DNA from: Geothrix fermentans DSM 14018
GTDB taxonomy: Bacteria > Acidobacteriota > Holophagae > Holophagales > Holophagaceae
Assembly: GCF_000428885.1 (NCBI RefSeq)
Contig: NZ_AUAU01000022.1
Span: forward strand, 1 to 64,000
Reading direction: 5' to 3'
Length of the DNA stretch: 64,000 bases
The number at the start of each line of letters is the position of its first letter. The stretch's first letter is position 1. The position numbers were made by a program, and so were the translations under genes. The notes under the pieces were generated by a model that was given only the letters and a program-made list of their open reading frames with translations, ran no database searches and had not been told where the DNA came from. Positions 7,982 through 18,010 of this stretch are shown piece by piece.

Positions 7982-8040
7982 CATTGGATGCTCAGACGCC
8001 GGACTCAAACATGCCCAGCGACACATCCCAAGGACCAGGC

Positions 8041-9867
8041 TCAACCTTCCGACCGCTTTTCGGACTTCTTGCGCTCGTTGGTGTCCAGCACGCGCTTGCG
8101 CATACGGATGAAGTTGGGGGTGACCTCCACCAGCTCGTCGGCCTCGATGTACTCCAGGGCCTGCTCCAGGGTGTGCTCCCGGGGCGGGGTGAGGCGGGTG
8201 GCCTCGTCGCTGCCGCTGGCACGCATGTTCGACAGCTTCTTGCCCTTGGCCACGTTCACCACCAGGTCGTTCTCGCGGGCGTGCTCGCCCACGATCATGC
8301 CCTCGTAGCACTTCATGCCCGGGTGGATGAAGATGACGCCGCGATCCTCGAGGTTCATGAGGGCGAAGCCCACCGACTCGCACTGCTCCATGCTGATGAG
8401 GACGCCGTTCTTGCGGCCCGGCAGCTCGCCCTTGTAGGGGCCGTAGTGGCTGAAGAGGCTGTGGAGGATGCCCTCGCCGCGGGTGTCGGTCATGAACTCG
8501 CTGCGGAAGCCGATGAGGCCCCGGCTGGGGATCTTGAAGTGCAGCCGCAGACGTCCGCCCTCATTGCCCATGTCCTGCATCTCGGCCTTGCGGTTGCCCA
8601 TGTGCTCCATGGTCACGCCCATGTAGGCCTCGGGGACATCGATGGTCACGTCCTCGTAGGGCTCCAGCTTCTCGCCGGTGACGGGGTCGGTGTGGAGGAT
8701 CACCTCCGGGCGGCTCACGCAGAGCTCGAAGCCCTCGCGGCGCATGGTCTCGATGAGCACGGAGAGGTGCAGCTCGCCGCGGCCGCTGACCTTGAAGGAA
8801 TCGGGGCTGTCCGTGTCCTCCACGCGCAGCGCGACATTGTGCTGCAGCTCCTTCTGGAGGCGCTCACGGATGCGGCGGCTCTGGACGTGCTTGCCGTCCT
8901 GGCCCGCGAAGGGACCGGCGTTCACCATGAACATCATGGAGATGGTGGGTTCGTCGATGTCCACGTAGGGCAGGGCCACGGGGCTCCCGAGATCCGCGAT
9001 GGTCTCGCCCACGCGGATGTCGGGGATGCCCGCCAGGGCCACGATCTCGCCGGCGGTGGCCTCGGCCTGCTGGATGCGGGACAGCCCCTCGAAGCCGTAG
9101 AGCTGGGTGACCTTGTGCTGCTGGACGCTGCCGTCGCGCTTCACCAGGGACACGGTCTCGCCCACCTTGATGCGGCCGTTCACGATGCGGCCGATGCCGA
9201 TCTGGCCCACGAAGTCGCTCCAGTCCATGAGGGTGACGAGCATCTGGAGGGGCGCATCGGGGCTGCCCGTGGGGTGCGGGCAGTGCTTCACGATGGTGTC
9301 GAAGAGGGGATCCAGGTTCTCGCTGGCCTCGTTGGCGTCCAGCATGGCGTAGCCCTGCTTGGCGCTGGCGAAGACGCAGGGGAAATCCAGCTGCTCCTCG
9401 GTGGCGCCCAGTTCGATGAGCAGGTCGAAGACCTGGTCCTGGGCCCAGAGGGGGCGCGCGCCGGGGCGGTCCACCTTGTTGATGACGACGATCGGGCGTA
9501 AACCGAGGGCCAGGGCCTTGCGGGTGACGAACTTGGTCTGGGGCATGGGACCGTCGAAGGCGTCCACCACCAGCAGCACGGAGTCCACCATGGAGAGCAC
9601 GCGCTCCACCTCGCCGCCGAAGTCGGCGTGGCCGGGGGTGTCCACGATGTTGAAGCGGTAGCCTCCCCAGTGGAGGGAGGTCGTCTTGGCCAGGATGGTG
9701 ATGCCGCGCTCACGCTCCTGGTCGTTGCTGTCCATGGCCCGTTCCTGGACCCGCTGGTTGTCCCGGAACATGTGGGCACCCTTGAACAGGGCATCCACGA
9801 GGGTGGTCTTGCCATGGTCGACGTGGGCGATGATGGCGATGTTGCGGATCTTCTCGAGCGAGGTCAT
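8041..9867 (-). CDS. typA: Translational GTPase TypA/BipA
   Basis: This 608-residue ribosome-associated GTPase has G1 AHVDHGKTT (about residues 14-22), the switch-I motif RGITI, G3 [14 protein letters not shown] and G4 [13 protein letters not shown]-like domains II, III and V follow, then the BipA-specific C-terminal domain ([57 protein letters not shown]). TypA supports ribosome assembly and stress adaptation. Length equals the family norm. The charged Lys/Glu/Ser tail is echoed downstream. Confidence 0.97.
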   Translation of the reverse strand: MTSLEKIRNIAIIAHVDHGKTTLVDALFKGAHMFRDNQRVQERAMDSNDQERERGITILAKTTSLHWGGYRFNIVDTPGHADFGGEVERVLSMVDSVLLVVDAFDGPMPQTKFVTRKALALGLRPIVVINKVDRPGARPLWAQDQVFDLLIELGATEEQLDFPCVFASAKQGYAMLDANEASENLDPLFDTIVKHCPHPTGSPDAPLQMLVTLMDWSDFVGQIGIGRIVNGRIKVGETVSLVKRDGSVQQHKVTQLYGFEGLSRIQQAEATAGEIVALAGIPDIRVGETIADLGSPVALPYVDIDEPTISMMFMVNAGPFAGQDGKHVQSRRIRERLQKELQHNVALRVEDTDSPDSFKVSGRGELHLSVLIETMRREGFELCVSRPEVILHTDPVTGEKLEPYEDVTIDVPEAYMGVTMEHMGNRKAEMQDMGNEGGRLRLHFKIPSRGLIGFRSEFMTDTRGEGILHSLFSHYGPYKGELPGRKNGVLISMEQCESVGFALMNLEDRGVIFIHPGMKCYEGMIVGEHARENDLVVNVAKGKKLSNMRASGSDEATRLTPPREHTLEQALEYIEADELVEVTPNFIRMRKRVLDTNERKKSEKRSEG

Positions 9868-10009
9868 CGGGCTCCCGGCAGTCCAGGCACAAGCCCGGCA
9901 GAACCTTAGATTTTACCAGATTCCCGTGACTTTTCCGAGCCTTGATCGCACCCCCTTCCATTGTCGCGGCAGGGGTCTAAGATAAGCGGACCCTCACCGG
10001 GAGAACCCC

Positions 10010-11248
10010 ATGCATATCAACGAACTGCTCACCGTGGTCTGCGAGCAGGGCGCCAGCGACCTCCACCTGAAGGTCGGCAACCACCCCATCGCCCGCATCA
10101 AGGGGAAACTCACGCCCATGACGCAGTTCAAGCGCCTGGTGCAGGAAGACACCATCGCCATGGCCTACGCCATCATGGCCAGCGACAAGCAGAAGGCGAA
10201 GTTCAAGGAGAACCTCGACCTCGACATCGCCTATTCGGTGCCGAGCCTGGGCCGCTTCCGCTGCAACATCTTCAACCAGCGCGGCACCGTGGGCCTCGTC
10301 CTCCGCGTGATCCCCCGGAAGATCTACACCATCGACGACCTGATGCTGCCCAAGGTCCTCAAGAACATCTGCCAGGAGCAGCGCGGCCTGGTGCTGGTGA
10401 CGGGCACCACGGGCTCCGGCAAGTCCACGACCCTGGCGGCCATGATCGACCTCATCAACGCCACCCGGTCCGAGCACATCCTCACCATCGAGGACCCCAT
10501 CGAGTACCTGCACCGGGACAACCTCAGCATCGTGAACCAGCGCGAGGTGGAGGCGGACTGCAAGACCTTCGCCACGGCCCTGCGCGCCGCCCTCCGCCAG
10601 GATCCCGACGTCATCCTCGTGGGCGAGATGCGCGACCTGGAGACCATCGAGACGGCCATGCACGCCGCGGAGACGGGCCACCTGGTCTTCAGCACCCTGC
10701 ACACCCTGGACGCCACCGAGACCATCAACCGCGTGATCTCCGTGTTCCCGCCCCACCACCAGAAGCAGATCCGCCTCCAGATGGCGGCCGTGCTCAAGGG
10801 CATCATCTCCCAGCGCCTGGTGCCCCGGGCCGACGGCCAGGGCCGCGTGCCCGCCGTGGAGGTCATGGTGGCCACCGAGACCGTCCGCACCTGCATCGAG
10901 GACAAGGACAAGACCAAGCTCCTCAAGGACGTCATCGCCTCGGGCACGGCCCAGTACGGCATGCAGACCTTCGACCAGAGCCTCTACTTCCTGCTGCGCC
11001 AGGGGCTCATCACCGAGGAGGAGGCCCTGCTTCGCGCCACCAACGTGGGCGAGTTCAAGCTGCGCCTCGAAGGCGTCATGGCCACCGCCGACATGGCCCG
11101 GGCCAACATGGAGCGCGGCATGTCCATCGCCCAGGGCGGGGGCCGGGAGTCCGGCGCGCCCGCGGCGCCCTCGGTCCAGCCTCCCGCTCCGGGCATGCCC
11201 ATGGCCATGCCCCCCACCACCGACGTGAAAATCACCCTGGCACGCTGA
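10010..11248 (+). CDS. pilT: Type IV pilus retraction ATPase PilT
   Basis: This 412-residue cytoplasmic hexameric ATPase powers pilus retraction. It shows the PilT N-terminal motif GASDLHLKVG, Walker A GTTGSGKST (about residues 132-140), the Asp box TIEDPIEYLH, Walker B DPDVILVGEMRDLET and the His box TGHLVFSTLHTLDATETI. It ends with an Ala/Pro/Met-rich tail of about 45 residues that is longer than usual. GGGAGA (10000-10005) precedes ATG 10010. The gene diverges from typA and is followed by an HU-like gene. No pilin or pilB lies in the window. Confidence 0.95.
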   Translation: MHINELLTVVCEQGASDLHLKVGNHPIARIKGKLTPMTQFKRLVQEDTIAMAYAIMASDKQKAKFKENLDLDIAYSVPSLGRFRCNIFNQRGTVGLVLRVIPRKIYTIDDLMLPKVLKNICQEQRGLVLVTGTTGSGKSTTLAAMIDLINATRSEHILTIEDPIEYLHRDNLSIVNQREVEADCKTFATALRAALRQDPDVILVGEMRDLETIETAMHAAETGHLVFSTLHTLDATETINRVISVFPPHHQKQIRLQMAAVLKGIISQRLVPRADGQGRVPAVEVMVATETVRTCIEDKDKTKLLKDVIASGTAQYGMQTFDQSLYFLLRQGLITEEEALLRATNVGEFKLRLEGVMATADMARANMERGMSIAQGGGRESGAPAAPSVQPPAPGMPMAMPPTTDVKITLAR

Positions 11249-11297
11249 CCGCCCTTCCCCTTATCCTGGCTCTCCCACTCCCGGACCGAGGTCGCCG

Positions 11298-11573
11298 ATG
11301 ATCAAGATCGACATCGCCAATTCGCTGATGAAGGTTCACCCCTGCTCCCGCGCCACCGCCCTCCAGGTGGTGGACCTGCTCACGGAGCGCCTCAAGGACG
11401 CCCTGCTGAACGGGCATCGCATCGAGATCCGGGGCTTCGGCGTCTTCGAGCCCCGTCCCCGCAAGCGCGGCATGGGCCGGAACATCAAGACCGGCGCCAG
11501 CGTGCAGATTCCCAAGGGCAAGAGCATCCGCTTCAAGCCGGGGAAGGATCTGCGGGAGATCGAGGTCCAGTGA
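11298..11573 (+). CDS. HU/IHF-family DNA-binding protein
   Basis: This 91-residue histone-like protein has the HU fold. The helical dimerisation part (ATALQVVDLLTERLKDAL) is followed by GHRIEIRGFGVFEPRPRKRGMGRN, the beta-arm region with its basic residues, and IPKGKSIRFKPGKDLRE. HU and IHF bend DNA and shape the nucleoid. The GFGVFEPRPRKRGMGRN segment is closer to IHF-like members, but there is no partner gene, so it is probably a homodimer. GAGG lies 8 bases before ATG 11298. Confidence 0.92.
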   Translation: MIKIDIANSLMKVHPCSRATALQVVDLLTERLKDALLNGHRIEIRGFGVFEPRPRKRGMGRNIKTGASVQIPKGKSIRFKPGKDLREIEVQ

Positions 11574-11578
11574 CGGCG

Positions 11579-11603
11579 GCTCTCCACGCTGCGCGTGGAG
11601 AGC
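11579..11603. terminator. Perfect hairpin between convergent genes
   Basis: GCTCTCCACGC (11579-11589) and GCGTGGAGAGC (11593-11603) form an 11-bp stem with a 3-base loop, beginning 5 bases after the HU stop. An A-run follows on the plus strand, so the U-tract lies on the wrong side for a classical terminator of the HU gene. It may act as a 3' stabilising hairpin. Confidence 0.45.
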
Positions 11604-11619
11604 AGAAAAAAAACGGATC

Positions 11620-13056
11620 TCAGGCCAGGTCGGCGGCGGCTTTCTGGAGGCGCTCCAGGGCTTCGTCCACGTCGGCCCGGTGGGTGCGGGCGGCGAGGAT
11701 GGCCAGGCGCAGGTGGAAGGTGCCGTTCAGCTTCGTGCCGCTGAGGAAGACCCGGCCCTCGGCGGTGAGGCGCTGAAGGATGGCCTGGTTGAAGGCGTCC
11801 GGGTCGCCGGACCGGAGCAGGAAGCGGAAGGCCAGGACGCTGAGCTGGGGGGCGGGACCGGGCTCCACGCCGGGCATCTCCCGGAGGCGATCGTAGGCGT
11901 ACCGGGCCAGGAGCAGCTTCTCCTCCAGGGCCGCGCGGAAGGCCGCGACGCCATGGAGCTGCAGGGGCAGCCAGAGGCGCAGGGCCCGGGCGTGCTTGCT
12001 GAACTCCAGCGTGGTCTCGGAAGGGCTCAGCTCCTCCAGGTCCTCCGGCGGCGAAGGCAGGTAGTCCGCCTGGAAGGCGTGGGCCTTCCGCAGGGGCTCC
12101 AGGTGGCGCGTGAGCAGGGCCCCCAGGCCCAGGGGTGCAAAGAGGCCCTTGTGGGGATCCAGCACCAGGCTGTCGCTGCGCTCCAGGCCCCGGAGGGCGG
12201 CCCGCCCCTGATCCGTCAGGGCGAAGGAGGCCCCGTAGGCCCCGTCCGTGTGCATCCAAAGCCCGTACCGTCCGGCGAGATCGGCGCAGGCCTCCAGGGG
12301 GTCCACGGCACCCGTGTTGGTGGTGCCCGCCGTGGGCACCAGCAGCCAGGGCCGGAGCCCGGCGCGAAGGTCTGCCTGGATGGCCGCCTCCAGGGCCTCG
12401 GGCCGAAGCCGGTAGTCCGCATCCGTCGGGATTTCCCGCACGGGGGCCTCGCCCATGCCCGCCACGCGGAGGGCCTTCACGATGCAGTGGTGGGCCTGCT
12501 CGGAGAGGTACACACAGGCCCTCGCGTAGTCCACCGCCTTGAGGCTCGCGGCCTCGCGGGCGGTGCAGATGCCGATGAGGTGGGCCATGCTGCCACCCGC
12601 CGCCAGGTTGCCGGAGCTGCCCTCGGGCAGGCCCAGCTCCCGGGCCAGCCAGCCCAGGACTTGGTTCTCCATGCGCACGGCGCCGGGCCCGGCAAAGAAA
12701 TAGGCCGCATAGCGGTTGGTGAGGGCCGCCAGCAGGTCGCCCAGGGCCCCGGCGAAGAGCGACGAAGGCGGGATGAAGGCCAGGTGCCGGCCCGAGGCGC
12801 CATGGGCTCCCACCCCGTCCACATGCTCCGCCAGGAGATCCAGGAGGCGGGGGAACGGGCGTCCCTCCTCCGGAATGGGGAAGTCCGCCAGGCCGGCCCC
12901 GGGCCGGTCCTTTTGCACGAAGGCCGGTGCCTCCGGAAGGGCCTGGAGGAAGCCCTCCGCGTAGCCATGGGCGGCCTCCCACAGCCCGGCCCGCGCCTCC
13001 ACACCGGGATCCAGCTGCCGCGACTGCGCTTCCAGCTTCTTCAGGCGATCCAGCAC
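11620..13056 (-). CDS. PLP-dependent group II amino-acid decarboxylase
   Basis: This 478-residue member of the aromatic-amino-acid/glutamate decarboxylase fold carries LVPTAGTTNTGAVDPL and WMHTDGAYGASFAL (the Asp/Ala cofactor contacts), followed by SLVLDPHKGLFAPLG. The PLP-binding lysine of that last motif is about residue 302. The N-terminal GSMAHLIGICTAREAA and QAHHCIVKALRV also fit, with the histidine pair that stacks on PLP. Substrate choice (aromatic acid, Asp or Glu) cannot be decided from sequence. The gene is convergent with the HU gene and divergent from the DUF493 gene. Confidence 0.88.
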   Translation of the reverse strand: MLDRLKKLEAQSRQLDPGVEARAGLWEAAHGYAEGFLQALPEAPAFVQKDRPGAGLADFPIPEEGRPFPRLLDLLAEHVDGVGAHGASGRHLAFIPPSSLFAGALGDLLAALTNRYAAYFFAGPGAVRMENQVLGWLARELGLPEGSSGNLAAGGSMAHLIGICTAREAASLKAVDYARACVYLSEQAHHCIVKALRVAGMGEAPVREIPTDADYRLRPEALEAAIQADLRAGLRPWLLVPTAGTTNTGAVDPLEACADLAGRYGLWMHTDGAYGASFALTDQGRAALRGLERSDSLVLDPHKGLFAPLGLGALLTRHLEPLRKAHAFQADYLPSPPEDLEELSPSETTLEFSKHARALRLWLPLQLHGVAAFRAALEEKLLLARYAYDRLREMPGVEPGPAPQLSVLAFRFLLRSGDPDAFNQAILQRLTAEGRVFLSGTKLNGTFHLRLAILAARTHRADVDEALERLQKAAADLA

Positions 13057-13100
13057 GGGGGCCTCCGACCCTCCAGCCTACCAAGAGGTACAATGAGCCC

Positions 13101-13370
13101 ATGGAAGCCTGCCGCCGCCCCGACGTCACCTACCCCACCCGCGTCCCCATGAAGATCATCGGGCGCCAGGAGGAACTGCGCCCCGACATGGTCATGGAGC
13201 TGATCCTCGCCCACCTGGGCCCCCAGGCCGAAGGCGACGAGCGGCACACCGCCAACTGCAAGGGTGCCTTCATCAGCTACACCTTCTGGGTCACCCTGCC
13301 CCACGGCCAGGCCGAGACGCCCCTGCGGGAGGCGATCCAGAAGCTGCCGGGCGTGGTGATGCAGCTGTAG
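13101..13370 (+). CDS. DUF493 (YbeD-like) small protein
   Basis: This 89-residue protein has an ACT-like DUF493 layout: an N-terminal strand (YPTRVPMKIIGRQE), a helix beginning ELRPDMVMELILAHLGP, central strands GAFISYTFWVTLPHG, and the final strand LREAIQKLPGVVMQL in place of the usual LxxxpgVkmvL ending. DUF493 proteins are of unsettled, probably regulatory, function. I start at ATG 13101, since upstream codons would run into the divergent decarboxylase gene. A palindromic repeat separates it from asnS. Confidence 0.8.
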   Translation: MEACRRPDVTYPTRVPMKIIGRQEELRPDMVMELILAHLGPQAEGDERHTANCKGAFISYTFWVTLPHGQAETPLREAIQKLPGVVMQL

Positions 13371-13381
13371 GCATCCCAGGG

Positions 13382-13482
13382 AAAAGATCTCCACGAAGGA
13401 CACGAAGGGAATAGCAAGGGCACCAAGGAATGACCTTGGTGCCCTTCAATCCTTTCTTCGTGTCCTTCGTGGAGATCCTTTT
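13382..13482. repeat. Nested palindromic repeat element
   Basis: The outer arms AGATCTCCACGAAGGACACG (13386-13405) and the complementary CGTGTCCTTCGTGGAGATC (13459-13477) enclose an inner perfect 13-bp hairpin, AAGGGCACCAAGG/CCTTGGTGCCCTT (13436-13448 on the right). Each arm contains short tandem units (CACGAAGG). The hairpin lies between the convergent DUF493 and asnS genes and may work as a bidirectional terminator. Confidence 0.8.
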
Positions 13483-13486
13483 GCTT

Positions 13487-14788
13487 CTAGGGCCTGAGCG
13501 TGCCCATCATGCGGGGATACGGGATGGTCTCGCGGACATGCGGCAGCTTGCAGATCCACGCCACGGCGCGCTCGAGGCCCATGCCGAAGCCCGCGTGGGG
13601 GACGTTGCCGTACTTGCGGACGTCCAGGTACCACTCGTAGTCGGCGCGGCTGAGGCCCTCGTGGTCGATCTGGTCCAGGAGGTACTGGAGGCTGGAGGCG
13701 CGCTCGCCGCCGCCGATGACCTCGCCGTAGCCCTCGGGGGCCAGCAGGTCGGCGCCCAGGGCCAGGCGGGGATCCTGGGGATCGGGCTCCATGTAGAAGG
13801 CCTTGAACGCCTTGGGGAAGCGGTGCACCCAGAGGGGCCGGTCCGTGGCGTTCATGAGCATGGTCTCGTCGTCGTTGCCGAAGTCCTCGCCCCAGTTGAT
13901 GTCGCTGCCCAGGGTCTTCAGCTTCTCCACGGCCTCGGTGTAGGTCATGCGGTCGAAGGTGGTGTTGAGGGCCGTCTCCAGGGGCGCGGTGTCGCGCTCG
14001 AGGATCTTCAGCTCCTCCTGGCGGCTTTCGAGCACGCGCTGGAGGAGGAACTTGGTCATGCGCTCGCCCAGGGCCATCACGTCGTCCAGGTGGGCGAAGG
14101 CCACTTCGGGCTCCACCATCCAGAACTCCGTGAGGTGGCGGCGGGTCTTGCTCTTCTCGGCGCGGAAGGTGGGACCGAAGCAGTAGACCTTGCCGAAGGC
14201 CGCGATGCCCGGCTCCTGGTAGAGCTGGCCCGACTGGCTGAGGAAGGCCATGCCCTCGTGGAAGTACTCGGTGCCGAAGAGGGTGCTGGTGCCCTCGCAG
14301 GCGCTGGGCGTGAGGATGGGCGCGTCCAGCAGCGTGAAGCCGTCGCCGTCGAAGAAGTCGCGGATGCCCTTCACCAGGGTGTGGCGGATGCGGAGGATGG
14401 CCCACTGGCGCTTGCTGCGCAGCCAGAGGTGGCGGTTCTCCATGAGGAACTCGGTGCCGTGCTCCTTGGGGGTGATGGGGTAGTCCTGGCTGCCGCCGAT
14501 GAGCTCCAGGGACTTCACCAGGAGCTCGGGCTGGCCGGTCTTCGGGTGCAGCTGGACCACGCCGGTCACGGTGATTGCGGATTCCTGCGTGAGCTTTCCG
14601 GCCAGCTCGTAGCTGGCGGGGTCGGCCTCGGCGGCCCCGACCACGCACTGGACGAAGCCGGAGCCGTCCCGCAGGTCGATGAAGCGGGTCTTGCTGGTGC
14701 GGGCATTGCGGACCCAGCCCCGCAGCCGGACGGTCTCGCCGACCTGGCCGGCGAGGAATCGGACTTCGGTGAAGGGTTGGCTGCTCAC
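13487..14788 (-). CDS. asnS: Asparaginyl-tRNA synthetase
   Basis: This 433-residue class IIb synthetase joins asparagine to tRNA-Asn. The N-terminal OB-fold anticodon domain ([25 protein letters not shown]) precedes the catalytic core, with class II motif 2 ([21 protein letters not shown]) and motif 3 ([16 protein letters not shown]). The ending [15 protein letters not shown] is the AsnRS-type C-terminus. Aspartyl- and lysyl-tRNA synthetases end differently and are longer. An intact AsnRS suggests a direct route to Asn-tRNA. Confidence 0.95.
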   Translation of the reverse strand: MSSQPFTEVRFLAGQVGETVRLRGWVRNARTSKTRFIDLRDGSGFVQCVVGAAEADPASYELAGKLTQESAITVTGVVQLHPKTGQPELLVKSLELIGGSQDYPITPKEHGTEFLMENRHLWLRSKRQWAILRIRHTLVKGIRDFFDGDGFTLLDAPILTPSACEGTSTLFGTEYFHEGMAFLSQSGQLYQEPGIAAFGKVYCFGPTFRAEKSKTRRHLTEFWMVEPEVAFAHLDDVMALGERMTKFLLQRVLESRQEELKILERDTAPLETALNTTFDRMTYTEAVEKLKTLGSDINWGEDFGNDDETMLMNATDRPLWVHRFPKAFKAFYMEPDPQDPRLALGADLLAPEGYGEVIGGGERASSLQYLLDQIDHEGLSRADYEWYLDVRKYGNVPHAGFGMGLERAVAWICKLPHVRETIPYPRMMGTLRP

Positions 14789-14846
14789 GGGGGCTCCTCG
14801 GCCTAAACCTCTATTGTGCCCGGGGAAAGGAGCCGGCTCCAGGGTC

Positions 14847-15203
14847 CTATCCCAGGAGGGAGTCGAGCTTCTCCTTGAGCGACTCCTGGGTGAACGGCTT
14901 CACCACATAGGTGCTCACGCCCGCCTCCAGGGCCTGGACGATGTCCTGGGTGGCGGCGTGGGTGGTCACCATGAGGATCGGCACGGCGACACCGCGGTCC
15001 CGGATGGCCCGGGCGAAGGCGAGGCCATCCATTTCGGGCATGTCCCAGTCGGTGATGATCAGGTCCACGCCACCCTGGTCGAGCATCGCCAAGCCGGCGA
15101 GCCCATGCTCGGCCTCCACCACGTCCGTGTGGCCCATGCGGACGAGGTTGCCGATGATGATGCGCCGCATCGTCGGGGAGTCGTCCACCACGAGGATCTT
15201 CAC
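14847..15203 (-). CDS. Single-domain CheY-like response regulator
   Basis: The 118-residue receiver domain has the acidic pair VDDSP (residues 6-10), phospho-acceptor Asp in [12 protein letters not shown] (about residue 52), Thr in LMVTTHA and Lys in YVVKPFT. This is a complete active site with no output domain. I start at GTG 15203 because GGAG lies five bases upstream and [10 protein letters not shown] then begins the fold. The longer ATG frame upstream runs antisense through pyrR. A perfect TTGACA (15275-15280, minus strand) lies upstream as a possible -35. The partner kinase is unknown. Confidence 0.9.
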   Translation of the reverse strand: MKILVVDDSPTMRRIIIGNLVRMGHTDVVEAEHGLAGLAMLDQGGVDLIITDWDMPEMDGLAFARAIRDRGVAVPILMVTTHAATQDIVQALEAGVSTYVVKPFTQESLKEKLDSLLG

Positions 15204-15369
15204 GGAGTCTCCAGGGAAGGCCGGGGCGCTCGGTGCGCTTCGGCATTCTCTCCCATCGGTGGGATATGGAACATTGTCAAATCTGGCCCAGCCGTCCCCC
15301 GGCCCGGGGCCGGGCTGGGATAGACTTGGATCCGTGCGCGCGCCCGCGGGGGCGCACCCCGGAGGTTCC

Positions 15370-16181
15370 ATGCCCGAAGCCCAAGGCCCTTGCCCTCCGC
15401 AGCCTGACCCAGATCCCGCGCGCGCCGCGCTGGGAGCGCCGGGCAGTAGCCCGCCAGGAAGGCGAGGTGAGCCTAGTGGTTCTACGCGATCCGAGCCTGA
15501 CGCAGCGGGGTGCTGCCCGCCGCCCCAGCCCGAAGGGACGGTGCCAGCCGGGCGCTCGGCGGCGTCAGGGCCCTTGAGCAACGAACCACGTTGCCCTGCG
15601 GGCCCTTCCTTGCCGAGCATCCCGGCTGGCACCGTCGCGGCACACGGGGGGTCTGGGTCAGGCTGCCTGGACCCCGGCCAGCTGGACGCCACCCTCCGGC
15701 GCCTGGCGGAGGACCTGCTGGCTCGCCTGAAGCCCGAGGAGGAGGTGGTCCTCCTGGGCATCCGCTCCCGGGGCCTGCCCCTGGCCGAGCGCCTGGCCAT
15801 CCTCCTGCGGGCCGCCACCGGGGCCGCGGTGCCCGTGGGCTCCCTGGACATCACCCTCTACCGGGACGACCTCACCGAGATGGTGGGCAGCCCCATCGTC
15901 CGGCCCACGGAGATCCCCTTCACCCTGAAGGAGCGCACCGTGGTCCTGGTGGACGACGTGCTCTACACCGGCCGGACGGTGCGCGCCGCCCTGGACGCCC
16001 TGCTGGACCATGGCCGCCCCCGCCGGGTGATGCTCCTGGTGCTGGCGGACCGCAGCGGGCGGGAGCTGCCCATCCAGGCCGACCTCGCCGGGCTGCGGGT
16101 GGAGGTGCCCCCAGGCCACCGGGTGGCGGTGCGGCTGAAGGAAATCGATGGTGAAGACGGCGTGACCGTGGAGGCCTGCTG

Positions 16182-16182
<1 letters not shown>
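15370..16182 (+). CDS. pyrR: PyrR-type uracil phosphoribosyltransferase/regulator with inserted N-terminal segment
   Basis: The last ~171 of 270 residues form a PyrR domain. [21 protein letters not shown] replaces the usual first helix, then [18 protein letters not shown] follows, YRDDLTE, and the PRPP loop [13 protein letters not shown]. PyrR senses UMP/PRPP and controls pyr mRNA by attenuation in other bacteria. Gene order pyrR-pyrB supports the call. GGAGG (15361-15365) precedes ATG 15370. Residues 11-99 are encoded by an in-frame inserted palindromic element and form a Pro/Gly/Ser-rich stretch absent from ordinary ~180-residue PyrR. Stop and pyrB start overlap (TGATG). Confidence 0.88.
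15400..15666. mobile_element. 267-bp palindromic element inserted in frame in pyrR
   Basis: The ends are a perfect 14-bp inverted repeat, CAGCCTGACCCAGA (15400-15413) and TCTGGGTCAGGCTG (15653-15666), extended by CCC/GGG beyond one mismatch. Inside is a second perfect 16-bp inverted repeat, GACGGTGCCAGCCGGG (15537-15552) with 15622-15637. At its tip is the hairpin GCAACG/CGTTGC (15578-15583, 15589-15594). The length is 89 codons exactly and the pyrR frame remains open. I see no clear target duplication and no protein of its own. Alternatives are a structured RNA or a MITE. Confidence 0.7.
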
Positions 16183-17140
<958 letters not shown>

Positions 17141-17141
<1 letters not shown>

Positions 17142-17509
17142 TGGCGCTTCCCGTCGAGCGCATCCTGCACGCCATCCACCTCTTCCGGAAGGACCGGGTG
17201 CTCTTGGATGCGGATCTCGCTGAGCTCTACGGGGTGGAGACCCGGGTCCTCGTCCAGGCCATCAAGCGGAACGCCCAGCGATTTCCGGCTGACTTCATGT
17301 TCCAGCTCAGCGATGGGGAATGGGCCATCTTGAAATCACAATCTGGGATCTCAAGGTCCTGGGGCGGCCGCAGGACCGCGCCGTACGCCTTCACGGAACT
17401 GGGCGTGGCCATGCTTTCCAGCGTGCTCAACAGCGAGCGGGCCATCCGGGACCTGAGGGAACCGCCCGTCCCCGCCAGGAAGCCCATCGGCTTCCGCCCG
17501 AAGAGGTAG
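17141..17509 (+). CDS. Short ORF6N-domain protein (KilA-N/antirepressor-like)
   Basis: This 122-residue protein begins with an ORF6N domain: [53 protein letters not shown], then [24 protein letters not shown]6N is a DNA-binding module of phage antirepressors and related bacterial proteins. The usual continuation after SERAI (a helix NIxIMRAF) is missing and replaced by [19 protein letters not shown], so the gene looks shortened at its 3' end. The start ATG overlaps the pyrB stop. The next gene is a diverged relative. Confidence 0.82.
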
Positions 17510-17511
17510 TT

Positions 17512-18003
17512 ATGGCCGCCCCCGTCGAGATCCTCTCCCGCCTGCTCTGGATCAGGGATGCCGCCGCCCTGCCCGACCAGGCCCTGGCCGACCAGCTGGG
17601 CCTGGACCTGAAGGCCCTCACCGCGCTGGTGCAGGCCCGCCCCGAGCGTTTCTCCGAGAGCCTGGTCTTCCACCTCACGGCCGAGGAGCGCCAGAAGATC
17701 CCCCAGGCCCCCGTCCTGGCCTTCACGGAGGCCGGAACGGCCCTGTTGACGGGCCTCCTGGCGGACCAGGAGCCGGCCCTGCTCAAGCTTCTGCCCGCCT
17801 TCGCCGAGGCCCGGCGGGTCCTCACGGCCCAGGCCGAGCTGGCCGCCCGGCTCATGCTGCTGGAACAGAAGGTGGACGTGATCCTCAAGGCCCTCCAGGG
17901 GGAGGGCGAAGAGGAGGGGCAGCCGGAGCGCCCCATCGGCTTCGTCCAGGAGAACCTGCCCAAGGGGCTGAAGGCGCGGCAGCGCGCCCCGAAGAAGGGA
18001 TGA
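17512..18003 (+). CDS. Diverged ORF6N-like paralogue
   Basis: This 163-residue protein aligns with the preceding gene across the domain: ILSRLLWIRDAAALPDQALADQLGLDLKALTALVQARPERFSESLVFHLT, then LAFTEAGTALLTGLL. It shares the PIGF motif near its C-terminus, but about 45 residues of a helical segment (LLKLLPAFAEARRVL to EQKVDVILKALQ) precede it. It begins two bases after the previous stop with AGAGG as ribosome site. Function is unknown. By layout it is a tandem duplicate that has diverged. Confidence 0.7.
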   Translation: MAAPVEILSRLLWIRDAAALPDQALADQLGLDLKALTALVQARPERFSESLVFHLTAEERQKIPQAPVLAFTEAGTALLTGLLADQEPALLKLLPAFAEARRVLTAQAELAARLMLLEQKVDVILKALQGEGEEEGQPERPIGFVQENLPKGLKARQRAPKKG

Positions 18004-18010
18004 TCCGTCC

